Source: Ptychodera flava
Lineage: Eukaryota > Hemichordata > Enteropneusta > Ptychoderidae
Reading direction: 5' to 3'
Length of the DNA: 64,000 nucleotides
NCBI RefSeq assembly: GCF_041260155.1
Contig: NW_027248394.1
Span: 1-64,000, forward strand
Part shown: positions 44,670 through 56,268 of the stretch, in pieces
How the letters are laid out: every line of letters starts with the position of its first letter
Position numbering within the stretch: position 1 is the first letter of the stretch
The notes under the pieces: model-generated
The model's input: the letters and a program-made list of their open reading frames with translations, nothing else
The model's database searches: none
What the model was told of the DNA's origin: nothing
Program-made: the position numbers and the translations under genes

Positions 44670-47660
44670 AGTATTATAGAGGGACTGTGTCCTGTGTAAC
44701 ACTTTACCGTGGTGATTGACAATGTATAAATCACCTGCTTATGCGTGAAGGTCAAACTATGTCTTTTGTATTTATACAGCATGGGTGTTATTATAGTCAG
44801 AGTTGGTGCTTTGACCGTGGTTTATCCATTTCGAAAGGAAGGTCAAAGAGGGATTTTCTCCTTTGCCATAATGAGCAAGAAACCAGTTCAAAGTTACCGC
44901 TTTGATCGTGATTGCCACTGCAATTAAAGGTTCGAATTATTCACTAATGCTCCACTCCTAGGCAAAGCTGCCACCAGATTTCACCATACTTTTCCCATCC
45001 CGATAAATTGAGTAAAACCCGCCATTTTGTCCCTTTGTAACAGCAGCACCTATATCATACTTGTGTCCCACATATGTATGAAGCGATAATATGCGTGTTT
45101 AACGCCTGGATGCTTTGGACCATATTTGCACAAATATAACCATGACGAAAACTTCGATAAAATAAATCATTGTAACAAGAGGAATATAAACGTATATTAC
45201 TTCTAACTTTGCCAGGTGATTATGTACAAAGATAGCTGTGTTTCATAATGCCGGCAAATGTGAGAGAAAGCGGCAATTTACCGGGGGTGACTAACAATGT
45301 ATAAATCACTTGCTTGTGCGTTTAGGGCAAACCATGTCTTTTGTATTTATACAGCATGGGTGTTATTATAGTCAGAGTTGGTGCTTTGACCGTTGTTTAT
45401 CCATTTAGAAAGGAAAGCCAAAGGGGGACATACTCCTTCATCATAATGAGCAAGAAACCAGTTCAAAGTTACCTCTTTGATCATGATTGTCACTGCAATT
45501 TAAGGATTGAATTATTCACTAATGCTCCACGCCTAGGCAAAGTTGCCACCAGATTTCACCATACTTTTCCCATCCCGATAAATAGAGTAAAACCCGCCAT
45601 TTTGTCCCTTTGTAACAGCAGCACCTATATCATACTTGTGTCCCACATATGTATGAAGCGATAATATGCATGTTTAACGCCTGGATGCTTTGGACCATAT
45701 TTGCACATATATAACCATGACGAAAACTTCGATAAAATAAATCATTGTAACAAGAGGAATATAAACGTATATTACTTCTAACTTTGCCAGGTGATTATGT
45801 ACAAAGATAGCTGTGTTTCATAATGCCGGCAAATGTGAGAGAAAGCGGCAATTTACCGGGGGTGACTAACAATGTACAAATCACTTGCTTATGCTTTAGG
45901 GTAAACCATGTCTTTTGTATTTATACTGCATGGGTGTTAATATAGTCAGAGCGGGTACTCTGAATGTAGTTTGTCAACTTGATAAACAACGTCAAAGGAG
46001 TTTTTTTCTCCTTCATCATAATGAGCAAGAAACCAGTTCAAAGTTAACTCTTTGATCATGATTGTCACTGCAATTAAAGGTTCGAATTATTCACTAATGC
46101 TCCAAGCCTAGGCAAAGCTGCCACCAGATTTCACCATACTTTTCCCATTCCTATAAATAGAGTAAAACCCGCCATTTTGTCCCTTTGTAACAGCAGCAGC
46201 ACCTATATCATTCTTGTGTCCCACATATGTATGAAGCGATAATATGCGTGTTTAACGCCTGGATGCTTTGGACCATATTTGCACAAATATAACCATGACG
46301 AAAACTTCGATAAAATAAATCATTGTAACAAGAGGAATATAAACGTATATTACTTCTAACTTTGCCAGGTGATTATGTACAAGAGATAGCTGTGTTTATA
46401 ATGCCGGCAAATGTGAGAGAAGGCGGCAATTTACCGGGGGTGACTAACAATGTCTAAATCACTTGCTTGTGCGTTTAGGGCAAACCATGTCTTTTGTATT
46501 TATACAGCATTGGTGTTATTATAGTCAGAGTTGGTGCTTTGACCGTTGTTTATCCATTTAGAAAGGAAAGCCAAAGGGGGATATACTCCTTCGTCATAAT
46601 GAGCAAGAAACCAGTTCAAAGTTAACTCTTTGATCATGATTGTCACTGCAATTAAAGGTTCGAATTATTCACTAATGCCCCAAGCCTAGGCAAAGCTGCC
46701 ACCAGATTTCACCATACTTTTCCCATCCCGATAAATAGAGTAAAACCCGCCATTTTGTCCCTTTGTAACAGCAGCACCTATATCATACTTGTGTCCCACA
46801 TATGTATGAAGCAATAATATGCATGTTTAACGCCTGGATGCTTTGGACCATATTTGCACATATATAACCATGACGAAAACTTCGATAAAATAAATCATTG
46901 TAACAAGAGGAATATAAACGTATATTACTTCTAACTTTGCCAGGTGATTATGTACAAAGATAGCTGTGTTTCATAATGCCGGCAAATGTGAGAGAAAGCG
47001 GCAATTTACGGGGGTGATTAACAATGTACAAATCACTGCTTATGCGTTTAGGGTAAACCATGTCTTTTGTATTTATACTGCATGGGTGTTAATATAGTCA
47101 GAGCGGGTACTCTGACTGTAGTTTGTCAACTTGATAAACAACGTCAAAGGAGTTTTTTCTCCTTCATCATAATGAGCAAGAAACCAGTTCAAAGTTACCT
47201 CTTTGATCATGATTGTCACTGAAATTAAAGTTCGAATTATTCACTAATGCTCCAAGCCTAGGCAAAGCTGCCACCAGATTTCACCATACTTTTCCCATCC
47301 CGATAAATAGAGTAAAACCCGCCATTTTGTCCCTTTGAAACAGCAGCACCTATATCATACTTGTGTCCCACATATGTATGAAGCGATAATATGCATGTTT
47401 AACGCCTGGATGCTTTGGACCATATTTGCACATATATAACCATGACGAAAACTTCGATAAAATAAATCATTGTAACAAGAGGAATATAAACGTATATTAC
47501 TTCTAACTTTGCCAGGTGATTATGTACAAAGATAGCTGTGTTTCATAATGCCGGCAAATGTGAGAGAAAGCGGCAATTTACCGGGGGTGATTAACAATGT
47601 ACAAATCACTGCTTGTGCGTTTACGACAAACTATGTCTTTTGTATACGTATACACATGAG
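44670..47660 (+). repeat. 575-bp tandem repeat, five copies plus a partial
   Basis: GTCTTTTGTATTTATAC recurs at about 44761, 45336, 45910, 46489, 47062 and in worn form at 47635 (periods 573-579). Other fixed words: AATGAGCAAGAAACCAGTTC, GCCACCAGATTTCACCATAC, AAACCCGCCATTTTGTCCCT, GACGAAAACTTCGATAAAAT, ATGCCGGCAAATGTGAGAGA. Two monomer types differ near 100 bp in: GTTGGTGCTTTGACCGT (copies 1, 2, 4) and GCGGGTACTCTGA (copies 3, 5). Frames of 60-107 codons are repeat artefacts. Confidence 0.95.
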
Positions 47661-47789
47661 TATAATTATAAACAAAGGTGGTACTTCGTCTCCTTCTTCC
47701 ACTCGGAAAAGCAAGTCAAAGTTACACCTGCTTCAGCGTCATTATGATCACAAATTACAGTAAAGTTGTGACTTTCAGCTTGAATGTCA

Positions 47790-48262
47790 CTACAGATAAA
47801 GAAAGGACGTATTCACAAATATTCTAAGCCCAGTCAAAGGTTGCCCCGAAAATTTAACCATGATTTGTCCACCCCGGGATAGGAGGTCAAACTGGCAATT
47901 TGGTACAGTGTACTTACATGTAGTCATGTTGTACGCATTTTTGGTACATTTTACGCAAATAGAAAAACAATTTTCGAACAGCCTTACGCAGATTTGGAAA
48001 TCCTAACCGAAGCTCTGCAGTTTTATCACACTCAGAAACTGTTCGAGGACTTTCTGTCTTCGGGAAAAACAATTGACGCTACACACGGATGCAGCAGGGT
48101 CTATGGAAAAAACACTAAAATTTTGAAACGAGAACGGGCAAGAAAGTGTCAGCATGTTTGTAAGCCTGGAAGTGTTAGTCGTGTTCCTTGCTATTCAAGG
48201 AATTTGTGGGTACGGTGTGCACATGGCGGAGGTTCTTCGGGAATAGGTGGATACCGTGGAAA
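47790..48262. other. Gene-free stretch
   Basis: A 162-codon plus-strand frame (47994-48482) crosses the palindrome at 48288-48401 and has no known domain; I regard it as chance. Confidence 0.4.
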
Positions 48263-48287
48263 CCTAGCTGTGATCACAGTCGTTTGG

Positions 48288-48401
48288 TGGGCTATTCAGC
48301 TCTGGGACTATTCGCCCCATAGACGAGTGTACAGAAGCGGGTTGTTTCTCGCTTCTGTACACTCGTCTATGGGGCGAATAGTCCCAGAGCTGAATAGCCC
48401 A
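48288..48401. repeat. Perfect 52-bp inverted repeat with 10-bp loop
   Basis: Left arm 48288-48339 (TGGGCTATTCAGCTCTGGGA...ACAGAAGCG), loop 48340-48349, right arm 48350-48401 exactly complementary. Weaker pairing continues outward: CTAGCTGTGAT at 48264 with ATCACAGCTAG at 48472, and CACAGTC with GACTGTG, with about 60 extra bases on the right. A young fold-back element or a fold-back sequencing artefact. Confidence 0.9.
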
Positions 48402-48499
48402 CGAGGGACTGTGTGCCATGATATCGCAGCGGCGAACGCGTTCAAATCAAAGGTCACCGCCACGGTCAAATATCACAGCTAGTGGAAACATTTTAATTG

Positions 48500-48682
48500 C
48501 TACGGATTAGTCGCTGATGTGTTTGGCGGAGGAGGGGCAGAGGAGTCGGTCACAGTTGATGACGGTGTGCTCACTGTCGTCGGAAGTTCATCTGGACGTT
48601 TGTAATGGACGTACGTGATGACGGTGTCATCAAATAATATGGATAAGGTGTATATAATGCTGGCAAACACGATCGCAGCAAT
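48500..48682 (-). CDS. Possible terminal exon with a membrane segment
   Basis: On the minus strand after an acceptor-like CTCAATATAG, a 60-codon frame reads IAAIVFASIIYTLSILF (a plausible transmembrane helix), then VHYKRPDELPTTVS and a Ser/Thr/Pro tail ending TSATNP. Composition is protein-like, but no upstream exon was found. Could be chance. Confidence 0.25.
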   Translation of the reverse strand: MAAIVFASIIYTLSILFDDTVITYVHYKRPDELPTTVSTPSSTVTDSSAPPPPNTSATNP

Positions 48683-48915
48683 CTATATTGAGCTGCCTGC
48701 TGCGGTGTTTGTTCAGTTGATGCTGTCCCCGTTTCGCTGAAGCTACCACCTCCATTGATCGCATACCCAGTAAGCTGCTTTGGAGCAACCTTACAACTGC
48801 TATAAAGTTCGAAAAATACATCGTCCAACTAGAGAAATGAAACTCATTCCACGTTTTGATGTTGATCAGACATCAGACACATGTACATTCGGGTCAACTG
48901 ATGAGAGGTCTAATC

Positions 48916-49660
48916 AAAGGTCACGAGCGTTCATTGGCCGTACGATCAATTATGTCAGCATATCTAATAACGTTAAATCATGGCTCCGCCCTCGGCCCGC
49001 TTGGCGGCTACATTCAAATTTCGCAAACGGCCCTAAAAGATCCCGGATGCTGTCGATTCCGCTAAGGCAGCATCATTTCATTGGCGATATATACCTTCTC
49101 GCAGCCTCAAACTTCACAAATTTTCCGTCTAAGTGGCCAAAACTGGGTAGATTTGATGGCTGATTTATGGACTTGCCAACACGGGAGAAATTTTGAGAAT
49201 CAACATGCAGAAGTGAAGAAAACGGAGGTAATTCATGGGTATGTCAGTTTACTGTCCAGTGGAGCTGGCTACCTTCTCATCATATACTGTGTAGTAACTC
49301 TCGCCGTAGACTGAACCTGGGCAATGGTAACTCTCGCCGTAGACTGAACCTGGGCAAAGGTGTCACTTGTATATTTTGGAATAGATTGTGAAACTATATA
49401 AGGGTTTCCAGAGGGATGTTCACATAAGCACATTACAATATGTAAAATATGACTTTAATAATCATAATCATAATTTATTTATAATCATAATTATCAAAAC
49501 AATGGAGTTTCTAGATGGCATTTACACAAAGTAGACGACATTGTGTGTAAAAAAGTTTTAATATTCTGTAACATTCATATTAATAATTTATTAATATTCA
49601 TAATTATTTTATGATAAAAATAGGAAAAACTCATCACAAATTATGCCTACTGGACCTGTG
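48916..49660 (+). mobile_element. 745-bp dispersed element, copy B
   Basis: Reverse-complement twin of 13792-14538, nearly identical. Starts AAAGGTCACGAGCG, ends GGACCTGTG. Contains the doubled TAACTCTCGCCGTAGACTG and AACCTGGGCAA (49290-49360). The frame of about 100 codons shared by both copies runs on opposite strands of the window; it matches no protein I know. Confidence 0.75.
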
Positions 49661-50303
49661 GTCTGGATGGCTTGCACAAACTACATTCTTTATCACACGA
49701 AACGTCTGCAGCACAGTGTACATTGCAGCTGAGCAATGCTTGGAACGAGTTTGTCATGACCAAATGTTACATAATCTATCGTTTCAGCATCCTTCACACC
49801 TATGTTCACGTCGAAGTGCGGACAGATGCGTATGACAAATGTTTTTAAAGAATGCATTTTGTGCAAGCCCAACCTAAACTCCCAATGATTTCCGGCCGAC
49901 CCTCCTTCGAAGTCTGAATGATGTAGGCCTAAAGAATGCATTTCCGTGTCCTTTTCATTAGAAGCAGGAGAATATCAGAACGTCGACACGTAGCATAAAC
50001 TTGCAGCATGTAACAGACTATAAGCCTCACACCGCTCATGGACCCTAAAAACGTCTTTTTCGCGTGTGCTTCAAGTCTGTCAGCGAAAAGCGCCCCCAAC
50101 AATAGGGGGGGTGGGGGTGTTTCTTTGACAGGTCAAAGGTCAAACGTTTGACTAGACCAGTAGGGTCAGCATCTCGCAGGTGGGGTGTGAGCACTCTACC
50201 GACGCTAAAAATAGCCATTTCTTCCGTAATGTTCTCCTGTTATTACATTTTGGAATATTTCCACGTTTTAAGGGTTTTGAGCAACAGGAATCGTGGTATC
50301 AAG
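49661..50303. other. Upstream flank of the host gene
   Basis: G-tract with TGGGGGTG at 50105-50120. No other feature. Confidence 0.35.
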
Positions 50304-51837
50304 ATGGCATCATTGGGAATAATGAGTAATAACAGCACAACTTTACGGGATCGAGAGCAACAGACAGCGACTCGTAACAAGACTGTATCCAGTGGCAGAT
50401 ATACCGGTACACGTGGCATTCTCTTCAGTCCTAAAGGTATTTACTCCGTAATACTCCACCATGTATGTCAACCCCATAAAGTAGTCCCCGTGGGTCTATA
50501 GAGGATTACAGAATGTCTCCATTCGTGGAATAATTAATAGTCGCGCCAGCGGCTTACTGACTACGCATGCGCTTATTCATAATATACTATGCGAGTAACC
50601 GGAAGTGTACCCTTCTTTCTCTTCTTGGGCGCCGCCATGTTTTTTTTTTTGAGTACTCGTAAATAAACAAATACGAAACAAATTACTATGATATAACATG
50701 CCTTTTATAAAATATACCTCTTTTATTAGCCAGTAAATGTTATTATACACCTTGTCGCTGATACAAAGTATCGTTGATATAGATAAACGGAGAAAACTGT
50801 CGTGCATATGAACGGGGGGCATACGCAAAGAATGCTGGGATTGAATTATAGAAGAGCGCCCCCTGTGTCAATAATTAGATTCAAAAATTGCAAGTTTTTA
50901 GACGGAACGCTATAGTTTTCAGCTTGCAAGTGGAAGGTGGGCAGTGCGGTTACCATTGCAATGATAATTATTGCATAATACGTCCCTTGTTTAACGCCAT
51001 AGGCTGTTATCATTGTAAAAATTGCCAATTTTTGTCCAAAATTTTTACACGCTACAGAACTCTATACTGCCCTGCTGCAGTGTTTGACGTCGTGTAAGTA
51101 CGTGAACTGCTTTCATCAGCGGGAAACTGGGCATAGTTGTCATATAAACGTTTATGAAGTAACAATTACAGTTTATCATGAATCAATACAAATAACATTG
51201 CCAATCTTTAATAACCCCTGGCGCGACACCAAGGGCTGAGCCCTATATAATATTATATGGTTTATCACTTCTACTGTCTGCACCAACAGCTGAACCGCGG
51301 GTGCGGCCATTGGTCGAAAACTTTATGTTTAGATTAGGGAGCCGGCATTATTTACGGCCTGGAGGGGTCGGAGGAATAGAAGGGGGTGGGGGAGTCACAC
51401 AAAAATTGAAAGCTTTTTCTAACTTATTCATAATGGGAATTGAGAAGAATGATGTGCTGTACCGTAGAGCACACTTTTAGAGTTTTCTGTGTATGTCCAC
51501 AAACGGAAGATGCAAGTTCTACACCCTACCAAATGAACTCCAATGGTAAAAAAATATCTCCAGCACTTTACCTTCATTGTATGTGAGGCTTGAGATACAG
51601 TCATGTGTCTGACTCATCTGTTACATTTGACCACAATGAATTTTACTGCTATATGCAGTCACGATACATCAATTCTATGTGGCTTAAGCTTAATTGTAAG
51701 TGACATTTTCTGTATTTTCTCAGAATGTTCAGCAATTTGTAAAGCCGCAAGACAATTTGACCAACTACGTGAGTTAGGAAAATCGTTTGAGAGTCTTTCA
51801 AGCACCTTATGTCAGGACAACACATCATCCATGTCAG
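50304..51837 (+). CDS. Host gene fragment, two coding exons, protein not recognised
   Basis: Exon 50304-50436 starts at an ATG in good context (AAGATGG) and ends CCTAAAG|GTATTT. Exon 51724-51837 follows a clean acceptor (GTATTTTCTCAG) and ends TCAG|GTAAGG. Both introns are phase 1, and the join is in frame. The protein begins MASLGIMSNNSTTLRDREQQ, then a basic Ser/Thr segment, RGILFSPKE, then a helix ICKAARQFDQLRELGKSFES. Small, polar, one predicted helix, no signal peptide or membrane segment. It continues past 51837; 55100-55310 after TTTCTTAG is in matching phase but not convincing. Unlike other frames here it has no break. I do not recognise the family. Confidence 0.6.
50563..50638. promoter_or_regulatory. 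Cluster of NRF1-, ETS- and YY1-like motifs
   Basis: ACGCATGCGC (NRF1-like) at 50563, CCGGAAGTG (ETS) at 50599 and GCCGCCATGTT (YY1, minus strand AACATGGCGGC) at 50630. Such a cluster is typical of housekeeping promoters. It lies in intron 1 of the gene above, and the YY1 ATG opens a minus-strand frame. Confidence 0.4.
50573..50638 (-). CDS. Short frame MAAPKKRKKG (21 residues), possibly a first exon
   Basis: ATG within a YY1-type start. Encodes MAAPKKRKKGTLPVTRIVYY plus Glu and a stop; PKKRKK matches a classical nuclear localisation signal. A GT after KKG (GAAGG|GTACAC) could be a donor. Very short; may be chance. Confidence 0.25.
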   Translation of the reverse strand: MAAPKKRKKGTLPVTRIVYYE

Positions 51838-52224
51838 GTAAGGTTTTATTACATGCCTCGTATATCGAACGTCGCGCGCTCCATAGGATTCAATGGTAAC
51901 TCGCCGATGACGTCGCGGGCCGCATAGTCATCACTGGACTGAAAATGAACCGGAACTATTTTCAACTTGAAAACTTTTGGATGTAAAAGTCTTGAAATTT
52001 CATGTTTTGCACAGAAAATCCGGTTTTTTGGAAAATTTTGCATAAAAATATTGATAAACCGCATAACAGTAGTTTAAATATATCAGTGCGCCATTCGATG
52101 ATGAAAATCGTTCTATTTTAACCGTTTTTCGTCTAAAATGAAAATAAAGCATTTGACTATAATTTGCCAATAAACGTAAATATTTTTGGTGCAAACTGAG
52201 TAAGAGAGGCATGTAATAAAAACA
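51838..52224. other. Intron or flank after exon 2
   Basis: No repeat or exon recognised. Confidence 0.35.
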
Positions 52225-52337
52225 TTATAGCCCAAACAAGGGACTATGTACCCTCGGGGCAGGAGACCATTTGCCCTCCTTACGTCGGGCAAATGGTCAC
52301 CTACCCTCGGGCACATAGTCCCATGTGTGGGCTATAA
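52225..52337. mobile_element. Hairpin MITE (TTATAGCCC ... GGGCTATAA)
   Basis: Arms of about 50 bp: TTATAGCCCA, GGGACTATGT, ACCCTCGGG, GACCATTTGCC, matched in reverse by GGCAAATGGTC, CCCTCGGGC, CATAGTCCC, TGGGCTATAA. Likely TA-rich target. A family of gggactat/gcccc hairpins common in such genomes. Confidence 0.85.
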
Positions 52338-53105
52338 TATATATTATGCGAGGATTTCATGTGTGTTGATACAGCAGTGGTGACTGTACATCTTTCTTTG
52401 AGCCGGCATTTCAGGCTTGCTCACTTCTGCCATACTGGCATATATGTTTGATAGTGCTGTTATGGGATACTTTGTGAATTACGTACTAATATATACATAG
52501 CATTTTTGTGTTTGGGATCTGAGAGTCAGACGTTTTATAAATCTTGTTGTCATATAAATCTTGTTGTCAATCCTAATCGTATACCATAGTGTTAAAGTAA
52601 CATGTACTTTACTAGATGTGTCCCTGGCAAAATCTTAAGAATGTACATTTACACACTCAGTATTTGAGTGAAGATGTATATTATTATTATTATTTATTTA
52701 TTAAAAGCGCACTCCACTTCGTCTCAGTGCTCTGTACATTCTACAATAAAAGGAGGTAATTAAAATCACAGATCACAAAACATACTATAACAATCTCTAA
52801 AAAGACAAGTTTTCAAGTATCGTTTAAATGTGTCATATGTATCATACTGATTGGATTCTAATTAAATTAATGTACTTGACCAATAATTATGCATTTTGGT
52901 ACAAAAATGTGAAAGCTGTCCAAATCAACTCTGGAACTGATAATCTAGGTAGTCTTGTGGAGATAGCCAGATTTCTTTGCTAGTTGTAAAGGTACCATAG
53001 TTTGTGAGTTTGAATTATAAGATTTTCTGCTCTTGGTTACTAGCTCTGCCGGTGGACAGAATTGTTCTGTAGACTATCTGAAGCTTAAATAGCAGTTTAT
53101 TCATT
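52338..53105. other. Gene-free stretch with (TTA)n
   Basis: (TTA)n at 52680-52700 followed by AAAAGCGCACTCCACTTCG and GTGCTCTGTACATT, a word often seen at worn element 3-prime ends. No gene. Confidence 0.45.
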
Positions 53106-54480
53106 GCTTTGATTAGCTCCGCTGTCAGCGACGCGGAGCTTATCAAATAGGTGATTATCCGTCGGCGTCCGCGTCGTCCGGCGTCCGTCGTCGTCCGTCA
53201 ACAATTGCCTTCTCCTCTGAAACCACGAGTCCAATTGCTTTGAAATTTTATATGCAGTTCACTTGGGGTGACCTCACTTCAGTTTGTTCAAATCATGGTG
53301 AAATTTGCATATTTGTATTTTTGGGGCATTTTTTGGTGTTTTTGGTAAAAAAATCTTCTTCTCTGAAACCGCTCGTCCGATTGCTTTGAAATTTGATATG
53401 CAGTTTGTTTAGGGTGACTTAAATCAGATTTGTTCAAATGGTAGTGAAATTTGCATATTTGTATTTTTAAGGCAATTTTTGTCATTTTTGGTAAAAAAAT
53501 CTTTAAAAATCTTCTTCTTCAAAACTACTGGTCAGATAGCTTTTATATTTGGTACATATGTCCCTAGGGATGATCTATTTCAGATTTGTTCAAATTGTGC
53601 AGAAATATGCAAATTTGCATTTTTAAGGCAATTTTTGCCATTTTTGGTCAAAAAATGTATTTCTCAAAAAGTACTGGTCTGATAGTTTTGAAATTTGGTT
53701 TACAGGTTTCTATAGATGAACTAAGTAATATACATTGAATTTCTGATGAAATCTGTAATTTTGTATTTTTGGGGCAATTTTTGCCATTTTTGGTCAAAAA
53801 ATGTGTATTTCCAAAACTACTCATCTGATAGCTTTGAAATTTGGTATAGAGGTTTCTACAGATGAACTAAATGATATTTATGGAAATAATGATGAAATCT
53901 GCAATTTTGTAATTTTGGGGCAATTTTTGCCATTTTTGGTCAAAAAATGTGTTTCTCATAAAGTACTGGTCTGATAGCTTTGAAATTTGGTTTACAGGTT
54001 TCTACAGATAAGCTTAGTAATATATTTGAATTTTGATGAAATCTGTAATTTGTATTTTTGGGCAATTTTTGCCATTTTGGTCAAAAAATGCGTTTCTCAA
54101 AAAGTACTGGTCTAACAGCTTTGAAATTTGGTATACAGGTTTCTATATATGAACTAAGTGTGATATTTTGAAATTATGATGAAATCTGCAATTTTTATTT
54201 TTGGGGGCAATTGTTGCCATTTTTGGTCAGAATATTTATTCTCAAAAAACTACTCATCAGATAGCTTTGGTTGACATGTTCTTAGGGATGATCGGATGTG
54301 ATATATTCAAAGTATGATGAAATCTTCAATTTTGTATTTTTGCAGCTTATTTTAGCCACTTTTTTCTGGCCACTGCATTGAGTTATCAAAGATTTCCACC
54401 TTCTTCATCAACATTTGTCAAAAATAGTTATTCTGTACATAAACACAGCGGAGCTATATCGGCCGCTAGGTCGCTTGTTT
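53106..54480 (+). repeat. AT-rich modular repeat, best-preserved copy (about 146-bp modules)
   Basis: Head TAGCTCCGCTGTCAGCG-ACGCGGAGCTTAT, then GTCCGTCGTCGTCCGTCAAC and seven to eight modules. The boxes TATGCAG, ACAGGTTTCTA or CCCTAGGG fall near 53250, 53397, 53550, 53705, 53851, 53997 and 54138 (steps 147, 153, 155, 146, 146, 141). Tail: TTATCAAAGATTTCCACC, TTCTTCATCAACA, CAGCGGAGCTATATCGG, CTAGGTCGCTTG. AGCTCCGCT at the head and AGCGGAGCT in the tail are inverted, as for element ends. Confidence 0.85.
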
Positions 54481-55319
54481 AGTTTTTGTGATATTTATGC
54501 TATCATGAATAAATGTAATTTTGCTGAACTCTATAACGTGTGGAGGGGCTACATAAAACATTGCAACAACTTGGCTCTGTCATTGAAACTCCATTTTATA
54601 GAGTTCCTGATCTAGCTGGATAGGTGTTGGATGCTGTGGGCTGTAGGCCAAAAATGTGCCCAATGTCACTAAAATGTCAGTCTGTCAGATGTGTGGCTGA
54701 CACTTCAATTTGCATTTCCCCCACAGTGATTTGCATAATCTATTATTCGTCCCTCTCCCATATTTTAAACTAGCAGGGACATTCCGGGGAAAGACAATTT
54801 TGTAACCACTTGCCCTTCTGGCAAGTGGAGGGTTAAGTTTGCTTGCCCGCATTGGAAAACTACCTGCCCTGTATAATTTACATGGTTTGAAAAAAGCAAA
54901 AAACATTGATATTTCTTGTCACACACTTTATTTTAAAGCAATTGTTCATCATCATCAACTCCATATGTGATAAAAAATGCCAGTCCCTCTCTGTCCTCAG
55001 ACTTCCAAGAGTGCCAGACGGCTCATTAATATTCATGATCGTTAATATTCATGAAAAAAATTATAACATTTTGTATGCTTGTATATGTACTTTCTTAGGG
55101 CTTAATGTACAATCAATAACAGCCATTTCCACTGAACCTTCAAGGAATATTTTCAGTTTATACAGAGAGCTAAAAATCTCTTGTAGTTGGTTATATGGGA
55201 ATGTTTTGAAGCTTCTAACAAATAATATACTTCTTTGCAATGTTTTAACTGTGCTTGTATTATCCCTCACCACCATAATTGCACTATACCAGTATCTTGT
55301 ATTTCTAGTGACCCAGGTG
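54481..55319. other. Stretch with a weak candidate exon
   Basis: 54906-55379 holds a 157-codon plus-strand frame. From the acceptor at about 55099 it fits the phase of the host gene exon at 51.8 kb, but its composition is hydrophobic-rich and there is no clear donor until ACCCAG|GTGG at about 55316. I do not call it a gene. Confidence 0.3.
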
Positions 55320-55806
55320 GTCTTTTTAGCTTCGGTGTCAGAGACATGGAGCTTATCAACATCTTATGATCTAGGCTGATTTTCTGTCATTTCCATCATT
55401 GTCGTCGATCCATCGTCTGTCAACAATGCCTTCTCCTCTGATACCGCACGTCCGATTGCTGTTCACAATTAGGGTGACCTCACTTAAGTTTGTTCAAATC
55501 ATGGTGAAAATTATATATTTGTATTGTTGAGGCATTTTTTTGCCGTTTTTGGTAAAAAAATCTTCTCTGAAACCGCATGTCTGATTCCTTTAAATTTGAT
55601 ATACAGTGTACTTTGGGTGACCGCAGTTAGATTTGTTCAAATTGTGCAGAAATATGCAAATTTATATCTTAAGGCAATTTTCGTAACTTTTGGTCAAAAT
55701 ATTTGTGTACAGGTTCCAAGGGGTTATTGTATTTATAATATAGAAATAAGGATGAAATTATTTTGTTCTTGTGGGGCAATTTTCACCATTTTTGTCAAAA
55801 ATTTTT
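55320..55806 (+). repeat. AT-rich modular repeat, left part, split by the LINE
   Basis: Head TTAGCTTCGGTGTCAGAGACATGG at 55323, then CATCGTCTGTCAACAATG and two or three modules. Interrupted at 55822 and resumed at 59359. Confidence 0.8.
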
Positions 55807-56268
55807 ATATTCAAACTTGTCATAAGCTTCGTATCTTGGAATATTCATGTCTGTATGCAAAATTTTCTGTAAAGTCAATCCGTGATTATTTGTTAAATTT
55901 TGATATTATTTGTATCATTGAAACTTGGCTCCATAAGGACATTCTACCACATGTTACACTAGAAGGGTATAATGTATATCACTCATGTAGAGTTAAACAA
56001 TCCCGAAAGGGTAGATGTGGGGGAGGAGTTTCTGTTTTTGTTAAAAATTGGTGTGATAAGTGGGTTACAAGACTTGAATCAAACTTGTCTGATTCAGTTT
56101 TCCTTATGCTTGATGGAAATAAGTTCGAGTTGTCAAAAAGTGTAATTTTGGGTTGTGTATACATTCCCCCTGAGGGATCGAAGTGTTATGACATAGAAAA
56201 AATGGTATTGAGCTATTAGATCAGCAGTTTTCAAATCTGAAAGTTAAATATCCAACTGTAATTGGCTG

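Noticed and set aside
45341-45664. 107-codon frame in the 575-bp array
   Set aside because: Not kept open in the other repeat units.
47994-48482. 162-codon frame
   Set aside because: Runs through the perfect palindrome, so half of it is the reverse complement of the other half; no domain.
54906-55379. Third exon of the host gene at 50.3-51.8 kb
   Set aside because: Phase fits, but the sequence is hydrophobic, lacks a convincing donor and runs into the modular repeat head.
55524-56219. 231-codon frame
   Set aside because: Chimera: the first 95 codons are AT-rich repeat, the rest is LINE endonuclease joined by the insertion.
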